This document shows, in pieces, positions 63,326 through 64,000 of a stretch of DNA of 64,000 bases. Under the pieces are notes generated by a model. It had not been told where the DNA came from and ran no database searches. It saw nothing but the letters and a program-made list of their open reading frames with translations. Source of the DNA: Centrapalus pauciflorus (taxonomy: Eukaryota; Streptophyta; Magnoliopsida; Asterales; Asteraceae). Made by a program: the position numbers and the translations under genes. How positions within the stretch are numbered: the stretch's first letter is position 1; each line of letters starts with the position of its first letter. Where the stretch lies: the NCBI GenBank assembly GCA_020465985.1, contig JAANYP010000176.1:1-64000 (forward strand), in the 5' to 3' direction.

Positions 63326-63525
63326 GAGGAGGAATGAATGTAGTTAATATGATATTTTAATTCAAAGTGTAACTCCTAATTATCATTTAATGATTTTTAG
63401 AAATAAATTAATTATCATGTCTTTAGTTTTCCCTAAATGCCCTTTGTGCACCCTTGGTGGATTATCCGATGCACAAAAGTGCCTCGAGGTGCCCCGATGC
63501 ATAAAAGTTCTCAATTGAACATCAA

Positions 63526-63527
<2 letters not shown>
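62547..63527. mobile_element. (TA)n-bordered element F, inverted copy of element B
   Basis: Inverted ends GAGGGAGGTTCAATTGAG and GATTGATGTTCAATTGAG. Its sequence is the reverse complement of element B, including the microsatellite, here (GA)n at 63291-63322. The open frames rich in His, Ser and Met are the ATGCATC repeats read through. (TA)n tract 63528-63612 follows. Confidence 0.78.
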
Positions 63528-63612
<85 letters not shown>

Positions 63613-63617
<5 letters not shown>

Positions 63618-63715
63618 ATGTTTAGGAGGGATATATATGATATTAAACTTTTAAGTTGGGTATATATATGATATTATGAAGTTTTGGAGGGGTATATATG
63701 AAATATTCTCTTTTT
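63613..63715. repeat. Foldback arm remnant, right piece
   Basis: GTATGATGTTTAGGAGGG through GGGGTATATATGAAAT continues the arm interrupted at 59140 and matches 40060-40150. Confidence 0.78.
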
Positions 63716-63719
63716 TCAA

Positions 63720-64000
63720 ACGCATACCAATATGATACATTTTTCTACATAAAGCCCGGTTTGTCATGCCAACAGAGGTTTTTCAATCAGGCTCTACGTA
63801 GAATTGTGTCGTATGGAAACGGAAGCAATACATTTATATAATATTTTACTAGTTTATTACACGCGTACTATACGATATACTTAAATTATTAGGTTTAAAC
63901 TCAGGTAGTTGGGGATGAAAGCTTCAATAAGAAGCTTAAAGTAAGACAACACGGTTGGATAAGAAGAGACCAAAGAAATTGTAATAAAAGAAGCAGTATT
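63720..64000. repeat. 1.52-kb repeat copy, cut by window edge
   Basis: CTACATAAAGCCCGGTTTGT segment as at 54988, then TTTTACTAGTTTATTACACG with hairpin CGCGTACTATACG (Helitron-type 3' end, CTAG at 63849) and GATAAGAAGAGACCAAAG. Here TTA and CTAG are directly joined, so this copy lacks the Harbinger-like insertion. Confidence 0.82.

Overview
This is a repeat-dominated, AT-rich window of plant nuclear DNA. The only apparently intact host gene is an amino acid permease of the AAP7-like clade, 52385-54708, plus strand, seven exons that splice to 459 residues. Nearly everything else is transposable elements, many nested. The retroelement proteins and the AAP gene point to a eudicot. The two large copia elements carry extra 3' ORFs of a kind I recall from daisy-family (Asteraceae) annotations, so Asteraceae is my best guess; this is recall, not a database result.

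Layout. 1-9799: a minus-strand Sirevirus-like Ty1/copia element; its 3' LTR lies beyond the left edge. 9800-20474 and 34035-34400: about four tandem copies of a 1.52-kb Helitron-derived repeat, interrupted by two more minus-strand copia elements. One is 13831-18919 (139-bp LTRs, TSD GAAAC); the other is 20475-34034 (1.1-kb LTRs, degenerate gag/pol, extra 3' ORFs). 34701-37773: a gag-only LTR element. 38076-51437: a head-to-tail chain of Helitron-like segments. These host a 1.5-kb foldback element (38663-40157), a 3.25-kb solo LTR (40666-43917, TSD GTTTT), a truncated LTR element ending at 46199, and a (TA)n-bordered element (49348-51046).

51438-58985: parts of the same 1.52-kb repeat surround the AAP gene, a PIF/Harbinger-like element (55091-56971, TSD TTA, with an empty site visible at 63840-63855) and a hAT-like element (57349-58639, 8-bp TSD). 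59219-63527: six different MITE-like elements joined end to end, separated only by (TA)n tracts. All have GGTTCA/GGTTTT-type termini, and the string splits a second copy of the foldback arm. 63720-64000: another copy of the 1.52-kb repeat.

The features most worth a second look are the (TA)n-bordered string, the 21-bp AAACTCG minisatellite found in the leaders of two otherwise different LTR elements, the gag-only element, the young but coding-dead copia element, and the AAP gene sitting inside a Helitron-type repeat unit. I see no tRNA, rRNA, CRISPR or organelle genes.
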